A stretch of DNA of 28,744 nt from a virus. The position numbers were made by a program, and so were the translations under genes. The stretch covers positions 1-28,744 of IMG/VR virus record IMGVR_UViG_3300033153_005202, one strand, 5' to 3'. The stretch's first letter is position 1. Every line of letters starts with the position of its first letter. Shown here piece by piece: positions 13,318 to 20,148 of this stretch. Under the pieces are notes generated by a model that searched no databases, was not told the DNA's origin, and worked only from the letters and a program-made list of their open reading frames with translations.

Positions 13318-13983
13318 ATGCTAATAGATATTTCAAAAGAACTACCAGTACACAAATATAGAACACCTAAGAAGAGAGAACTAACATCTATAAATAGAAT
13401 AGTAGTACACACAACTAACTCAGATGCTTCTATACGAGCACTAGCAAAGTATGCAGTCAGTCCCTTTACTACTTTTAATGGTGAGAAGATATGGAATCAT
13501 GTAACTAAGTTAGGAGCACCTACCTTCTTCTATCACGGTCTCATCACATCTACTGGTGGTACCTTTCACTGTGTTGATTTTGAAAATATTACTTTTCACG
13601 CGGGGAATTATAATAATAGATCTGTTGCTATTGCTATAAATTATGTATCTAAGTTAGGAGACAATTACTTTAAACCAACAGAAGAAGCATTTAATAGTCT
13701 ATATTCGCGCGTAGCAGAAATGTGCCTAGATCTCGGCATAGAACCTAAGAATGTAATAGGCCATCGCGAAGTACCTGACTCAGGATGGTTCTGGTATAAA
13801 GGATCTAAAAGATTACGCAAGGAATGCCCTGGTAGGATGGTCTCTATGGTAGAGATTAGACATAGAGTTATGAGACATATTCAACAAGAAATGCAGAAGA
13901 AAGGTTTTTATTCAGCGAGCGTAGACGGAATTTGGGGCCCCAGATCAGAATACGCCTGGGTACTGTATCACTGTTCTAAGTAG
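13318..13983 (+). CDS. Endolysin, N-acetylmuramoyl-L-alanine amidase (Amidase_2/PGRP fold)
   Basis: This is a 221-residue protein. The amidase domain runs to about residue 180, with zinc ligands H31 (RIVVHTTNS), H149 (VIGHREVP) and C170 (KECPGR). The conserved ITFHAGNYNN (H94) and SVAIAINY strands fit the Amidase_2/T7-lysozyme family, which cuts the bond between MurNAc and L-Ala in peptidoglycan. The C-terminal 30 residues (QKKGFYSASVDGIWGPRSEY) look like a single peptidoglycan-binding repeat (x-Y-x-x-x-V-D-G-I-W-G-P). There is no signal peptide, so export would depend on a holin. It stands alone on the plus strand between minus-strand genes, with its own extended -10 promoter and a GAGGGAG ribosome binding site, and is therefore probably timed separately. 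Its end overlaps the convergent gene by 8 bases. Confidence 0.92.
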   Translation: MLIDISKELPVHKYRTPKKRELTSINRIVVHTTNSDASIRALAKYAVSPFTTFNGEKIWNHVTKLGAPTFFYHGLITSTGGTFHCVDFENITFHAGNYNNRSVAIAINYVSKLGDNYFKPTEEAFNSLYSRVAEMCLDLGIEPKNVIGHREVPDSGWFWYKGSKRLRKECPGRMVSMVEIRHRVMRHIQQEMQKKGFYSASVDGIWGPRSEYAWVLYHCSK

Positions 13984-14191
13984 TTCTTCTGGGGCAAGAG
14001 TGCATCCTTGTGTTCAGTAAGCCATCTTCCGTATAGTACTCAAAAAGACGCCAACCTGTATCTGTTTCAGTCCACCAAAGACAACCTTCCCCACAATATC
14101 TACAGACCTTTCCTTCACTTTCTTCGCCTTCCTCAAAGTAGTTATCCCAATAGGTTCCCCAGTCAGTGTAATAGTCGGCCATTTCACCCAT
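13976..14191 (-). CDS. Small zinc-binding protein, unknown
   Basis: This 71-residue protein has its ATG at 14191 overlapping the previous stop (TAATG). It has an acidic Trp/Tyr-rich N-terminus (ADYYTDWGTYWDNYFEEGEE). KVCRYCGEGCLWW then gives CxxC, with HSCP near the C-terminus as the likely second half of a zinc site, around a TGWRLFE strand. This resembles small phage zinc-finger proteins of unknown role. A second ATG at 14182 is possible. Confidence 0.65.
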   Translation of the reverse strand: MGEMADYYTDWGTYWDNYFEEGEESEGKVCRYCGEGCLWWTETDTGWRLFEYYTEDGLLNTRMHSCPRRTT

Positions 14192-14424
14192 TATTTATTC
14201 TTCTGATGCGGGTATTCTAAAAAATATTCTACACTTCCATAACATCTAGGCTCTTCTCTAGATAGTCCATCAGAGAAAGACCAGATCTCCCATTCGCTTG
14301 CACCAGACCAGTTCTCTTCTATCCAAGTAATCATCTCATGCCTGACTGTGAACGCAGCTTTTATATGAGGAGACTCTGTACTAAACGAGTCTATTACTGC
14401 CCATATTTTTGCGGAGCGGGCCAT
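14191..14424 (-). CDS. Small protein, unknown
   Basis: This 77-residue protein has its ATG at 14424, directly following the previous gene in the minus-strand operon. The sequence (MARSAKIWAVIDSFSTESPH, then IKAAFTVRHEMITWIEENW, then SEWEIWSFSDG) suggests a small alpha/beta protein of the kind often found next to similar 60-80 residue early phage proteins. No motif. It is coupled to the zinc-binding gene downstream. Confidence 0.6.
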   Translation of the reverse strand: MARSAKIWAVIDSFSTESPHIKAAFTVRHEMITWIEENWSGASEWEIWSFSDGLSREEPRCYGSVEYFLEYPHQKNK

Positions 14425-14619
14425 CTATGTCTCCTCTATAAATTCGTCTCTATAGGTAAAGCTTGCGATTACTCTTCTCTCTTCATAAAATTCTTCTACA
14501 AAATAGGTTTCTTCATTATCTTTACTAAGTTTTCTGGCATGATTAAAAGCTTCTGAAGGTGTACCGAAAGTACGGACTCCAACCGGTTCCATACTTGAAT
14601 ATAGCACTCTATAAGCCAT
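14425..14619 (-). CDS. Small protein, unknown
   Basis: This 64-residue protein has its ATG at 14619 abutting the ATPase stop (TAAATG). A predicted strand-helix-strand (AYRVLYSSMEPVGVRTFGTP, then SEAFNHARKLSKDNEETYFV, then RRVIASFTYRDEF) looks like a small host-interaction type fold shared with its neighbour. No catalytic signature. It is part of a head-to-tail set of four co-directional genes without gaps. Confidence 0.6.
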   Translation of the reverse strand: MAYRVLYSSMEPVGVRTFGTPSEAFNHARKLSKDNEETYFVEEFYEERRVIASFTYRDEFIEET

Positions 14620-15135
14620 TTAAGCTAGAGTCCCAAATAGAGATACTGATTTCCATTCTTTGCTTAAAAACGATTCGATTATTTCTCTGCCGTCGATAAA
14701 ATTTTCAAGCATATAAAACTCATCTATGAATAGATGTCTATCCGACGTATCAAATCCTACAAGTTGTCTTTTTGTCTCGTTACAAGACCATACCTCTGTA
14801 AAAAGAGGCATATCTCCTTCCTTAAATGTGTCCTTCATAGCGTTATAAGGAGTTATGATTATACCTCCCACTTCTTTAACAATTCTTTTAATCAGAGTAG
14901 TTTTTCCCTGCTGGCGAGATAAAGTACAAACAAAAGCACCTACCTCTTTCCAATAAGCTCTTTGACTATACAGTTTTTTAAGCACCGGATTTGACATTTG
15001 CACCCACTTCTGATGAAGCCACCATCTCTGATACTCAAGTTCGGCAATCTCTTTAGCAAGGTCGAGAGGTTCTATCTCTGGATTCTCTCGATTCCATTCG
15101 TTGCATACTTCCTGTTTAATTAGTTCTATATTCAT
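14620..15135 (-). CDS. P-loop ATPase, short, terminase/helicase-like Walker motifs
   Basis: This 171-residue protein carries Walker A in LSRQQGKTTLIKRI (about 73-86) and Walker B in HLFIDEFYML (about 134-143, D-E). The S-R-Q-x-G-K-T form is typical of terminase ATPases and of a family of small phage ATPases. The N-terminal 65 residues are a helical region with LEYQRWWLHQKWVQM. At this length it has only the ATPase core and no nuclease domain, so it is unlikely to be a complete terminase. It may be an NTP-driven DNA- or protein-remodelling factor. The start overlaps the previous gene by 4 bases. Confidence 0.65.
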   Translation of the reverse strand: MNIELIKQEVCNEWNRENPEIEPLDLAKEIAELEYQRWWLHQKWVQMSNPVLKKLYSQRAYWKEVGAFVCTLSRQQGKTTLIKRIVKEVGGIIITPYNAMKDTFKEGDMPLFTEVWSCNETKRQLVGFDTSDRHLFIDEFYMLENFIDGREIIESFLSKEWKSVSLFGTLA

Positions 15136-15455
15136 CTAGAAGAAGCTCCATAACCTACAGCTTTCTCTGTAAACCCAAACATCTCGTCGTTGATTTTACT
15201 AATCATATCTGGATTACGATCTCTAATTGCTTGCCTAAAGACCTCTATGTCTTCGCCGGCGAAATCTTTAAATCCTACCCAGATCTGACTACCTCTGATA
15301 TTCATATCATCAAGAGAGAGAACGTCCAAGAAACCCAACTCTTTATCTGTTTCCATTAACTTAACTACGACAGTAAGTCCACCTGGATTACCTTCTCCCA
15401 TAGTTGTGACAACTTCCATGATGTCCATTGATAGATTTATTTTTTTTCTGATCAT
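15132..15455 (-). CDS. Conserved-type phage protein, unknown
   Basis: This 107-residue protein has its ATG at 15455 after GGAAGGA. It begins with a beta-rich portion (IMEVVTTMGEGNPGGLTVVV, then LGFLDVLSLDDMNIRG), then QIWVGFKDFAGEDIEVFRQA and a helical end with RDRNPDMISKIND. The style is that of conserved early phage proteins, but no name can be given. Codons TTC-GCC-GGC-GAA form the 12-bp palindrome at 15252-15263. Confidence 0.6.
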   Translation of the reverse strand: MIRKKINLSMDIMEVVTTMGEGNPGGLTVVVKLMETDKELGFLDVLSLDDMNIRGSQIWVGFKDFAGEDIEVFRQAIRDRNPDMISKINDEMFGFTEKAVGYGASSR

Positions 15456-16024
15456 TTCTTTTTCCTTCCGTGGTGGTCTATTGCCTTAAAAATCTTTTTA
15501 GTCATAATTAACTTAATATCTTCATATGACACAGGGAAATAATTGTTATTATCTACTCCTACATCGTAGCGAGCTTGGCTGTCTCCACTAGGTAGGGTAC
15601 CATGTGAGTGCCCATGGAGGTGCCAAGATCCAAAGTGCTTCTTATCCCATACTTCGAATGCGTAGTGACACAGAATGATCTTGTGCTTTACTCCCATCTC
15701 TTCGTCTTGTATTGGTAGCGCGTAGTAGTCTTTCATCCACTGGAAGTATGCAGATGGCTCTGGTTTTTTTACGGCCTTATCGTGATTACCTTTGATGAAG
15801 AATATCTTACCGTTGAGTTGTTCAAGTATTCGAATTACATAGCTCTTTGATCCGAACCCAAAGTCACCCAAGTGATATACGTCATCTGTAGGACCTACTA
15901 CAGAGTTCCAATTAGCAATTAGAGCTTCGTTATGTTCCCAAATATTTTCAAATGGCCTATTACAAAACTTAAGAATGTTTGAGTGGCCAAAGTGAGTATC
16001 TGAGGTAAACCAAATGTTTTTCAT
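15452..16024 (-). CDS. Metallophosphoesterase
   Basis: This is a 190-residue protein with the full calcineurin-like motif set: SDTHFGH (D9, H11), HLGDFG (D54), KGNHD (79-82), CHY (H120) and HGHSHG (137-142). These residues bind two metal ions, and such small phage enzymes act as phosphodiesterases or phosphatases, including on nucleotides or 2',3'-cyclic ends. The natural substrate cannot be read. The ATG at 16024 has AAGGAA upstream. It overlaps the downstream gene by 4 bases. It differs from the larger SbcD-type enzyme at 23612. Confidence 0.9.
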   Translation of the reverse strand: MKNIWFTSDTHFGHSNILKFCNRPFENIWEHNEALIANWNSVVGPTDDVYHLGDFGFGSKSYVIRILEQLNGKIFFIKGNHDKAVKKPEPSAYFQWMKDYYALPIQDEEMGVKHKIILCHYAFEVWDKKHFGSWHLHGHSHGTLPSGDSQARYDVGVDNNNYFPVSYEDIKLIMTKKIFKAIDHHGRKKK

Positions 16025-16033
16025 ATTAATTCC

Positions 16034-16573
16034 TTATTCAAATCCACATTCTACTCTGATACGACTGTAGATATAATCTTCAGCTGCTTCTCCTTCTGGA
16101 TTGGTAAATAGGCCGGGGACATTATGAGGATCTCCATCTTCGTATTCAAAGTATAGATATCTGTCTGCTATGAAGTGCAGCATTTCATGCGCAGCAATAA
16201 AATACCTATCCATGCATTCCATCCACGGCTCCATAGAGGAACTGTTTCTTAAGTATACCTTCATGCATACAGTAGAGTCACTATATTTTCCTCTTGTAGG
16301 ATCTAAGTTACTTACCCATAGGTACATCAGTGTTAAATTATTTTCTCCGGCGAGGGAAGATAAATCTAATCCTGGGTAGAAGACATTAACTTCTTCTTCT
16401 ACTACATCAAAAGACCAAGAGAGCATATCCTTATCGATATTCATATTGCTCTCAGCTACACACACATTGTTAACCACATAGTCACAAAGGGAAGTTTCTC
16501 TTGGTTTGATAGATTGGGCATCTGTGGAAGTACCACATGAAGTAAGAAGTACTAGAAAGAATACTCTGAACAA
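16034..16573 (-). CDS. Lipoprotein with a HExxH zinc-peptidase motif
   Basis: This 179-residue protein starts at TTG 16573, with AAAGGA about 8 bases upstream. The start MFRVFFLVLLTSCGTS is a short lipoprotein signal ending in the lipobox L-T-S-C (Cys13), so the mature protein should be lipid-anchored in the host envelope. IAAHEMLHFIADRY contains H129-E130-x-x-H133, the zinc-binding and catalytic motif of gluzincin/metzincin peptidases. An acidic GEAAEDYIYSR region downstream may provide the third ligand. Four further cysteines (30, 38, 103, 120) could form disulphides outside the cytoplasm. A role in envelope modification or superinfection exclusion is inference only. Confidence 0.65.
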   Translation of the reverse strand: MFRVFFLVLLTSCGTSTDAQSIKPRETSLCDYVVNNVCVAESNMNIDKDMLSWSFDVVEEEVNVFYPGLDLSSLAGENNLTLMYLWVSNLDPTRGKYSDSTVCMKVYLRNSSSMEPWMECMDRYFIAAHEMLHFIADRYLYFEYEDGDPHNVPGLFTNPEGEAAEDYIYSRIRVECGFE

Positions 16574-16576
16574 GTT

Positions 16577-16915
16577 TTATTCCTTTTGAGACTTGATATA
16601 TTCTTTCGCCGCAGCGATCCAAATTCCTGTATCATCTAGATTTGCGCCAAATCTCTTAGCCATATCTGTAACCTTTGTCCAATTAGGAATTTCTTCACAC
16701 TTCTTCTCCATTCTTTCGTACAACATACCTCTCAAGATACCATAGGCTAATAGGCTATGTCTAGCCTCTGTTCTTACTACTCCTGTCCTATGTTCGTTGA
16801 GTCGGTGCCTAGCCATTCCCTTTACCTTTCTGGCTTCGGCGCGAATAGTTCTAGCTTCGTCAGCTAGGGATTTGATTTTGATTTTAAGATGAATTTTTCT
16901 TTCTTGATTTTCCAT
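16577..16915 (-). CDS. Basic helical protein, unknown
   Basis: This 112-residue protein has its ATG at 16915 after AGGAGAG. It is rich in Arg/Lys/Ala/Glu (KIKSLADEARTIRAEARKVK, then ARHRLNEHRTGVVRTEARHS), almost certainly an extended helix. A hydrophobic stretch follows (LLAYGILRGMLYERM). It looks like small phage nucleic-acid-associated proteins but has no named motif. It lies three bases upstream of the lipoprotein gene in the same operon. Confidence 0.6.
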   Translation of the reverse strand: MENQERKIHLKIKIKSLADEARTIRAEARKVKGMARHRLNEHRTGVVRTEARHSLLAYGILRGMLYERMEKKCEEIPNWTKVTDMAKRFGANLDDTGIWIAAAKEYIKSQKE

Positions 16916-17010
16916 TTGTTCTCTCCTGGTTAATTATTGGATTAATTAGACACAGAAGGAACTATGGAGGGGCTCTAGCACATTCAGGTGAACCGATTCA
17001 TATTCATAGT

Positions 17011-17280
17011 CTACTCCTTAACGGGCCAATTGTCTAGTTTTTCGTCGTTGTGGCAAAAACATTTCTTCTTACCTTTCCAGTCACAGTCAGGATCACAACA
17101 CTCATTGCGCTTAGAAACGGATACTGTATGTCCGTTAGAACATTCGGCCGCCATAGTCGTACAATTGTCATCGTGATTATGTCCAGGCGGAGAAAGATAT
17201 CCAACATCTGTAGATATACAACCTCTACTAAGGTTTACATACATATTCTCTCCACACTCTTTACAAATTAACTCGCTCAT
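17011..17280 (-). CDS. Cys/His-rich zinc-binding protein, unknown
   Basis: This 89-residue protein has its ATG at 17280 after AAAGGAG. It starts with LICKECGENMYV (CxxC), continues with a His/Asp cluster (PPGHNHDDNCTT), and ends with ECSNGHTVSV, NECCDPDCDWKGKKKCFCH. About ten cysteines could bind two or more zinc ions. It is directly downstream of the tRNA, probably on the same transcript. Function unknown. Confidence 0.6.
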   Translation of the reverse strand: MSELICKECGENMYVNLSRGCISTDVGYLSPPGHNHDDNCTTMAAECSNGHTVSVSKRNECCDPDCDWKGKKKCFCHNDEKLDNWPVKE

Positions 17281-17292
17281 ACCTTCTCCTTT

Positions 17293-17369
17293 TGGCGTCT
17301 CCGTTCGGGATCGAACCGAAATTTCTGAGGTTGAAATCCCAGTACTTTAACCAATTAAGTTACAGAGAC
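17293..17369 (-). tRNA. tRNA with 8-nt anticodon loop; best read as tRNA-Glu(TTC), alternative TCA (UGA)
   Basis: The 77 bases fold into a full cloverleaf with encoded CCA: acceptor GTCTCTG/CGGAGAC (one G-T pair), D stem ACTT/AAGT with loop AATTGGTTA, anticodon stem CTGGG/CTCAG, variable loop AAAT, T stem TTCGG/CCGAA with loop TTCGATC, discriminator G. The anticodon loop is ATTTCAAC, 8 bases instead of 7. Read from the 5' side it gives U33 then TTC (Glu). The 4-base variable loop (no position 47) and discriminator G agree with tRNA-Glu. Read from the 3' side, the standard 7-base loop TTTCAAC would give anticodon TCA, an opal suppressor. Forcing a 7-base loop as ATTTCAA breaks two stem pairs. 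UGA is used as an ordinary stop by many genes here. Confidence 0.85.
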
Positions 17370-17379
17370 ATATTTTATT

Positions 17380-17526
17380 TTACTCTTTAACATTTCCTGT
17401 AAATATTACAATATCTCCAGGGTTTGTATTAAAACGGATACCTTGAGAAGGTTTCTCTTTAGTCCATTTGATAGGTTTAATTACAAATAGACGTTCGTCC
17501 TTATCTTTTTTTTTCTTCCAACACAT
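17380..17526 (-). CDS. Small basic protein, unknown
   Basis: This 48-residue frame has its ATG at 17526 and an excellent AGGAGG five bases upstream. The start is Lys-rich (MCWKKKKDKDERLF). VIKPIKWTKEKPSQGIRFNT and then NPGDIVIFTGNVKE look like a small beta barrel. It lies just upstream of the tRNA on the same strand. No family is recognised, but the ribosome binding site is among the best in the window. Confidence 0.6.
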   Translation of the reverse strand: MCWKKKKDKDERLFVIKPIKWTKEKPSQGIRFNTNPGDIVIFTGNVKE

Positions 17527-17566
17527 ATATCCTCCTTATTTTTATTTTTCATTCTATGTCAATACA

Positions 17567-17575
17567 TGATATAAT
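17567..17575 (+). promoter_or_regulatory. Extended -10 promoter, apparently giving a leaderless mRNA
   Basis: TGATATAAT is a perfect extended -10. The expected transcription start (6-7 bases on) falls at the ATG of the next gene at 17582, which has no Shine-Dalgarno sequence. The -35 is weak. It lies between divergent genes; a TTGACA on the minus strand (17562-17557) overlaps it but has no good -10 partner. Confidence 0.55.
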
Positions 17576-17581
17576 TAACCT

Positions 17582-18157
17582 ATGTATTACAGAGCAAGAG
17601 GATGGTCTACCGTAGAAATCGATTGGTTAAAAAGTAATAGAGATAAAATTTCTATTGACCAGATGACTATTGCTCTCGATCATTCTCGTACTGCTATACA
17701 AAGAAAGATGCAGGAATTAGATGGAAAAGTATTCCCCGCGAAGAAGAATAAAAAGTCATACATAGGTAAACGCCCAGACTTAGGAGTGTTTTGTCGCTCA
17801 CGTTGGGAAGCAAACTGTCTGAGATATTTTAGTCACATAGGAGAGGAGTGGTTATATGAACCTAAGAACTTTATTTTTGAGAAAGAAAGACGTGGCGCTA
17901 TATCATATCTACCGGATGTGTACCTACATTCCTTTGACTCTTACATAGAGATCAAAGGTCAGCTTACTCCTAGAGGTAGATCAGCAATTAGGAAATTCAA
18001 GAAATATTATCCAGACGAATTTAGTCGTATGAAAGCTATTACTGGTGGCCCTAAGACAACTGCTACTAAGTTCTTTAAGAAGATAGGTGTACCAATTCTA
18101 TTCTATTATCAAGATATAAATAAGAAGTTTAAAGATGTCATACCAAATTGGGAATGA
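17582..18157 (+). CDS. PD-(D/E)XK nuclease with N-terminal HTH/SANT-like domain
   Basis: This is a 191-residue protein. Residues 7-47 (WSTVEIDWLKSNRDKISIDQ, then HSRTAIQRKMQEL) look like a three-helix DNA-binding unit. The nuclease follows: FCRSRWEANCLRYF (helix Glu), YEPKNFIFE, SYLPDVYL (catalytic Asp) and YIEIKGQLTP (E-x-K). This series is typical of phage endonucleases of the PDDEXK fold with 'RSRWEAN...YEP...PD...EIKG'. It probably cuts or processes phage or host DNA. It opens a two-gene plus-strand island facing minus-strand operons, with its own extended -10 promoter. The next gene starts within its last 23 bases. A similar N-terminal unit occurs in the phosphoesterase at 23612. Confidence 0.8.
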   Translation: MYYRARGWSTVEIDWLKSNRDKISIDQMTIALDHSRTAIQRKMQELDGKVFPAKKNKKSYIGKRPDLGVFCRSRWEANCLRYFSHIGEEWLYEPKNFIFEKERRGAISYLPDVYLHSFDSYIEIKGQLTPRGRSAIRKFKKYYPDEFSRMKAITGGPKTTATKFFKKIGVPILFYYQDINKKFKDVIPNWE

Positions 18158-18407
18158 CTTCAACGAAGAAATCTTCGATATCCCACAATTAAACCTCAGA
18201 TTTGTATCCTATGGCCCAGAAGAAGAAAAAGTTTTTTCCTCGCGCGGACCATTTAATTGTCTAACGATGCATGAAAGATATATACTTTATCTATACTATG
18301 GACTAGATAAAGGAATAAGAGATACCGCTGCCGTTTTACAGAAAGATAAGAATACTATCTGGACTGATCTACATCACATTCATCGGAAACTGAAGGCTCA
18401 TTTCTAA
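18135..18407 (+). CDS. Sigma-70 region-4-like / HTH regulator
   Basis: This 90-residue protein has an ATG at 18135 inside the end of the nuclease gene. The last 50 residues (LTMHERYILYLYYGLDKGIR, then DTAAVLQKDKNTIWTDLHHI, HRKLK) follow the pattern of sigma factor region 4: L-x-x-R-E/H-x-x-I-L-x-L-x-Y-G, then a helix-turn-helix. The N-terminal 40 residues are acidic and have no sigma region 2. It may redirect host RNA polymerase to phage promoters, such as the TGATATA-type boxes here, or act as a simple repressor. It ends convergently against the minus-strand gene at 18404 (4-base overlap). Confidence 0.6.
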   Translation: MSYQIGNDFNEEIFDIPQLNLRFVSYGPEEEKVFSSRGPFNCLTMHERYILYLYYGLDKGIRDTAAVLQKDKNTIWTDLHHIHRKLKAHF

Positions 18408-18874
18408 GCCTTAACAATTTCAATAGGAGGCTGCGAAGCTTGTTTTTCTGCAGCCTCTCTCATCTCAGCTATTCGCTCTTTGACCTTAGTTTCTTGCGCT
18501 ATTAAATCTTCTTGAGTAACTACTCCCTTTTCTAATAGAACTCCAGCAATTGCCTCAACTGCGAAAGAAGCCTGTATGACTCCTTCTTGCATAGTAGAAG
18601 CTAGTGAATGAGTACCTGTTAGATCTCTGATTAACAAGTCAATCAACTTGTCATGACTAGAGAGAGCCAATAATGCTGAGTTAACGCTTTGTACAATTTC
18701 CCTAAGAGCATTTACTAAATCTGCATTCTCAAGATGTTCTACATTGAGCTTACCGCTATCTAGAAGTGTTTGTGTACGTTCTCCTAGTTTCTCAATTGCT
18801 CCTTTTCTCTGTTGATTTAGAGCTTCCAGTACCATTTGAGCGTCTCGCATAGCCTTTTGTTGTTCTGGTGTCAT
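18404..18874 (-). CDS. Helical protein, unknown
   Basis: This 156-residue protein has its ATG at 18874 with AAAAGGAAAA upstream. It is almost entirely helical and rich in Ala, Glu, Gln and Leu (MTPEQQKAMRDAQMVLEALN, then a long amphipathic series). A low-charge middle (SVNSALLALSSHDKLIDLLI) and a charged end follow. The pattern fits a coiled-coil bundle. No family is recognised. It overlaps the next gene upstream by 4 bases. Confidence 0.6.
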   Translation of the reverse strand: MTPEQQKAMRDAQMVLEALNQQRKGAIEKLGERTQTLLDSGKLNVEHLENADLVNALREIVQSVNSALLALSSHDKLIDLLIRDLTGTHSLASTMQEGVIQASFAVEAIAGVLLEKGVVTQEDLIAQETKVKERIAEMREAAEKQASQPPIEIVKA

Positions 18875-19248
18875 TTCTTTTCCTTTTTTGTTTTAATAAT
18901 GTTTTCTATTTCTCTAAGGAGTAAGTGTGACATAATATTTTTTAACACAATAGAGCAGCTTAGTTTCATATCTTTGTATTTTGTTAATCCTAATTCAAAA
19001 GATACACTTTTTACAAGCTTGATATCATATATATACTGTGCTCCATTTATGCCAAGAATATATTTTCCAGGCAAAGGATCTTTTTCTCCTTCATTTACAA
19101 CGTGAGATACTAAAGTATTAAATGCTTTAACTAATCCTTCTATGTATGCCATATCTCCATATTTATTAATGTCGGCATGGAAGATAGAAAGTTTCTTCTG
19201 TCCATCTGGTCTTTTCATCCATAGCGAAAATTCTTTTTGGCTACTCAC
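18871..19248 (-). CDS. Unknown protein
   Basis: This 125-residue protein starts at GTG 19248. Its first half alternates strands (FSLWMKRPDGQKKLSIFHAD, then YIEGLVKAFNTLVSHVV). PGKYILGINGAQYIYDIKLV continues the strands, and the C-terminus is a basic helix (LREIENIIKTKKEKK). There is no motif. It lies 12 bases downstream of the phoH-like gene in the same operon. Confidence 0.6.
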   Translation of the reverse strand: MSSQKEFSLWMKRPDGQKKLSIFHADINKYGDMAYIEGLVKAFNTLVSHVVNEGEKDPLPGKYILGINGAQYIYDIKLVKSVSFELGLTKYKDMKLSCSIVLKNIMSHLLLREIENIIKTKKEKK

Positions 19249-19260
19249 TAATTCTCCTTT

Positions 19261-20148
19261 CTATTCCTCGAATATTTCTGCAAAAATAGCCGCTACTCTG
19301 CTGCGTTCACATTTAATTAATTCTATAGAGGCTATGAAATCACTCTCCTTAGCAATAGAACTATTTGTAAACTTGTATATGCCAGTAGCTTCTCTCGAAA
19401 GATTTGTATCTCGCTGTCTTAAGTCTCCAAGCATAACAACTTTACTATTCTCCGCCGCGCGTGTTCCAAAAGCTAGGGTTTCGTTATGATTTATATTTTG
19501 TGCTTCGTCAATAATAATGAAGCTATCTGGCCAGTCTGCTCCTCTCAGTACTTGTAAGGGGATGAACTCAACAGGCATCTGTTCCATTAGGTTAACAACT
19601 GAGTCCTTTTTGTAGCCCAAGAGACGTTCAATATTGCATAGATATCCTTGATTGAATGGTAAGAACTTATCCATTATGTCACCTGGTAAGAAGCCTATCT
19701 TATCTCTGCCTATTTGATTCATAGCATTGGAAAGAATGATACGTTTATATTTTCTTTCTTCTAATTTATGTAGCGCAGCAGAAAGAGCAAGTAAGCTCTT
19801 ACCTGTTCCTGCCATACCAGTTATAGCTGCAATTTCTATATTGTCGTCTAGTAACATTTCAAAAGCAAATAATTGTTCTTTATTGCGCGGAGCTATAGAA
19901 GACATACATGTATCTTTCGTTACAAAGAGCTTAACTAATTTATTTCCTTTAACTCTACAGAGAGCAGAAGCTGTTCCTCCTTGATCTTTAGGTACTTCAT
20001 CCTTAAGTACTACAAACATGTTCTGATATTTTTCTAATCTCATACGTCCGTCGAGTAAAGAAATTTCTATTTCGCCAGCGGAATAAAAACTATTGATTAC
20101 TTCTTTGTTAATTTCAATAACTTTAACACCTGTATAACTATCTGACAA
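19261..20148 (-). CDS. phoH: PhoH-like P-loop ATPase
   Basis: This 295-residue protein has Walker A ITGMAGTGKSLLAL (111-118 core), the PhoH-specific GFLPGDIMDKFLPF (about 152-165), Walker B FIIIDEAQNIN (211-218) and KVVMLGDLRQRD (sensor-like). The first 85 residues are a beta-rich N-terminal domain. PhoH proteins are RecA-fold ATPases related to superfamily I helicases. They are common in phage genomes, and their role is still unclear (RNA or DNA metabolism). The start is TTG 20148, overlapping the deaminase gene by 11 bases, with AGGAGG about 10 bases upstream. The length is typical of the ATPase core with a short N-terminal extension. Confidence 0.93.
   Translation of the reverse strand: MSDSYTGVKVIEINKEVINSFYSAGEIEISLLDGRMRLEKYQNMFVVLKDEVPKDQGGTASALCRVKGNKLVKLFVTKDTCMSSIAPRNKEQLFAFEMLLDDNIEIAAITGMAGTGKSLLALSAALHKLEERKYKRIILSNAMNQIGRDKIGFLPGDIMDKFLPFNQGYLCNIERLLGYKKDSVVNLMEQMPVEFIPLQVLRGADWPDSFIIIDEAQNINHNETLAFGTRAAENSKVVMLGDLRQRDTNLSREATGIYKFTNSSIAKESDFIASIELIKCERSRVAAIFAEIFEE

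Noticed and set aside
13229-13366. Extended N-terminus of the minus-strand protein at 13016
   Set aside because: It would run over the endolysin start and promoter; the ATG at 13228 has a proper ribosome binding site.
17293-17369. The 8-base-loop tRNA as the factor that restores the dnaE frame
   Set aside because: Such tRNAs promote +1 shifts; the fragments need -1 (or +2), and missing residues would not be recovered.
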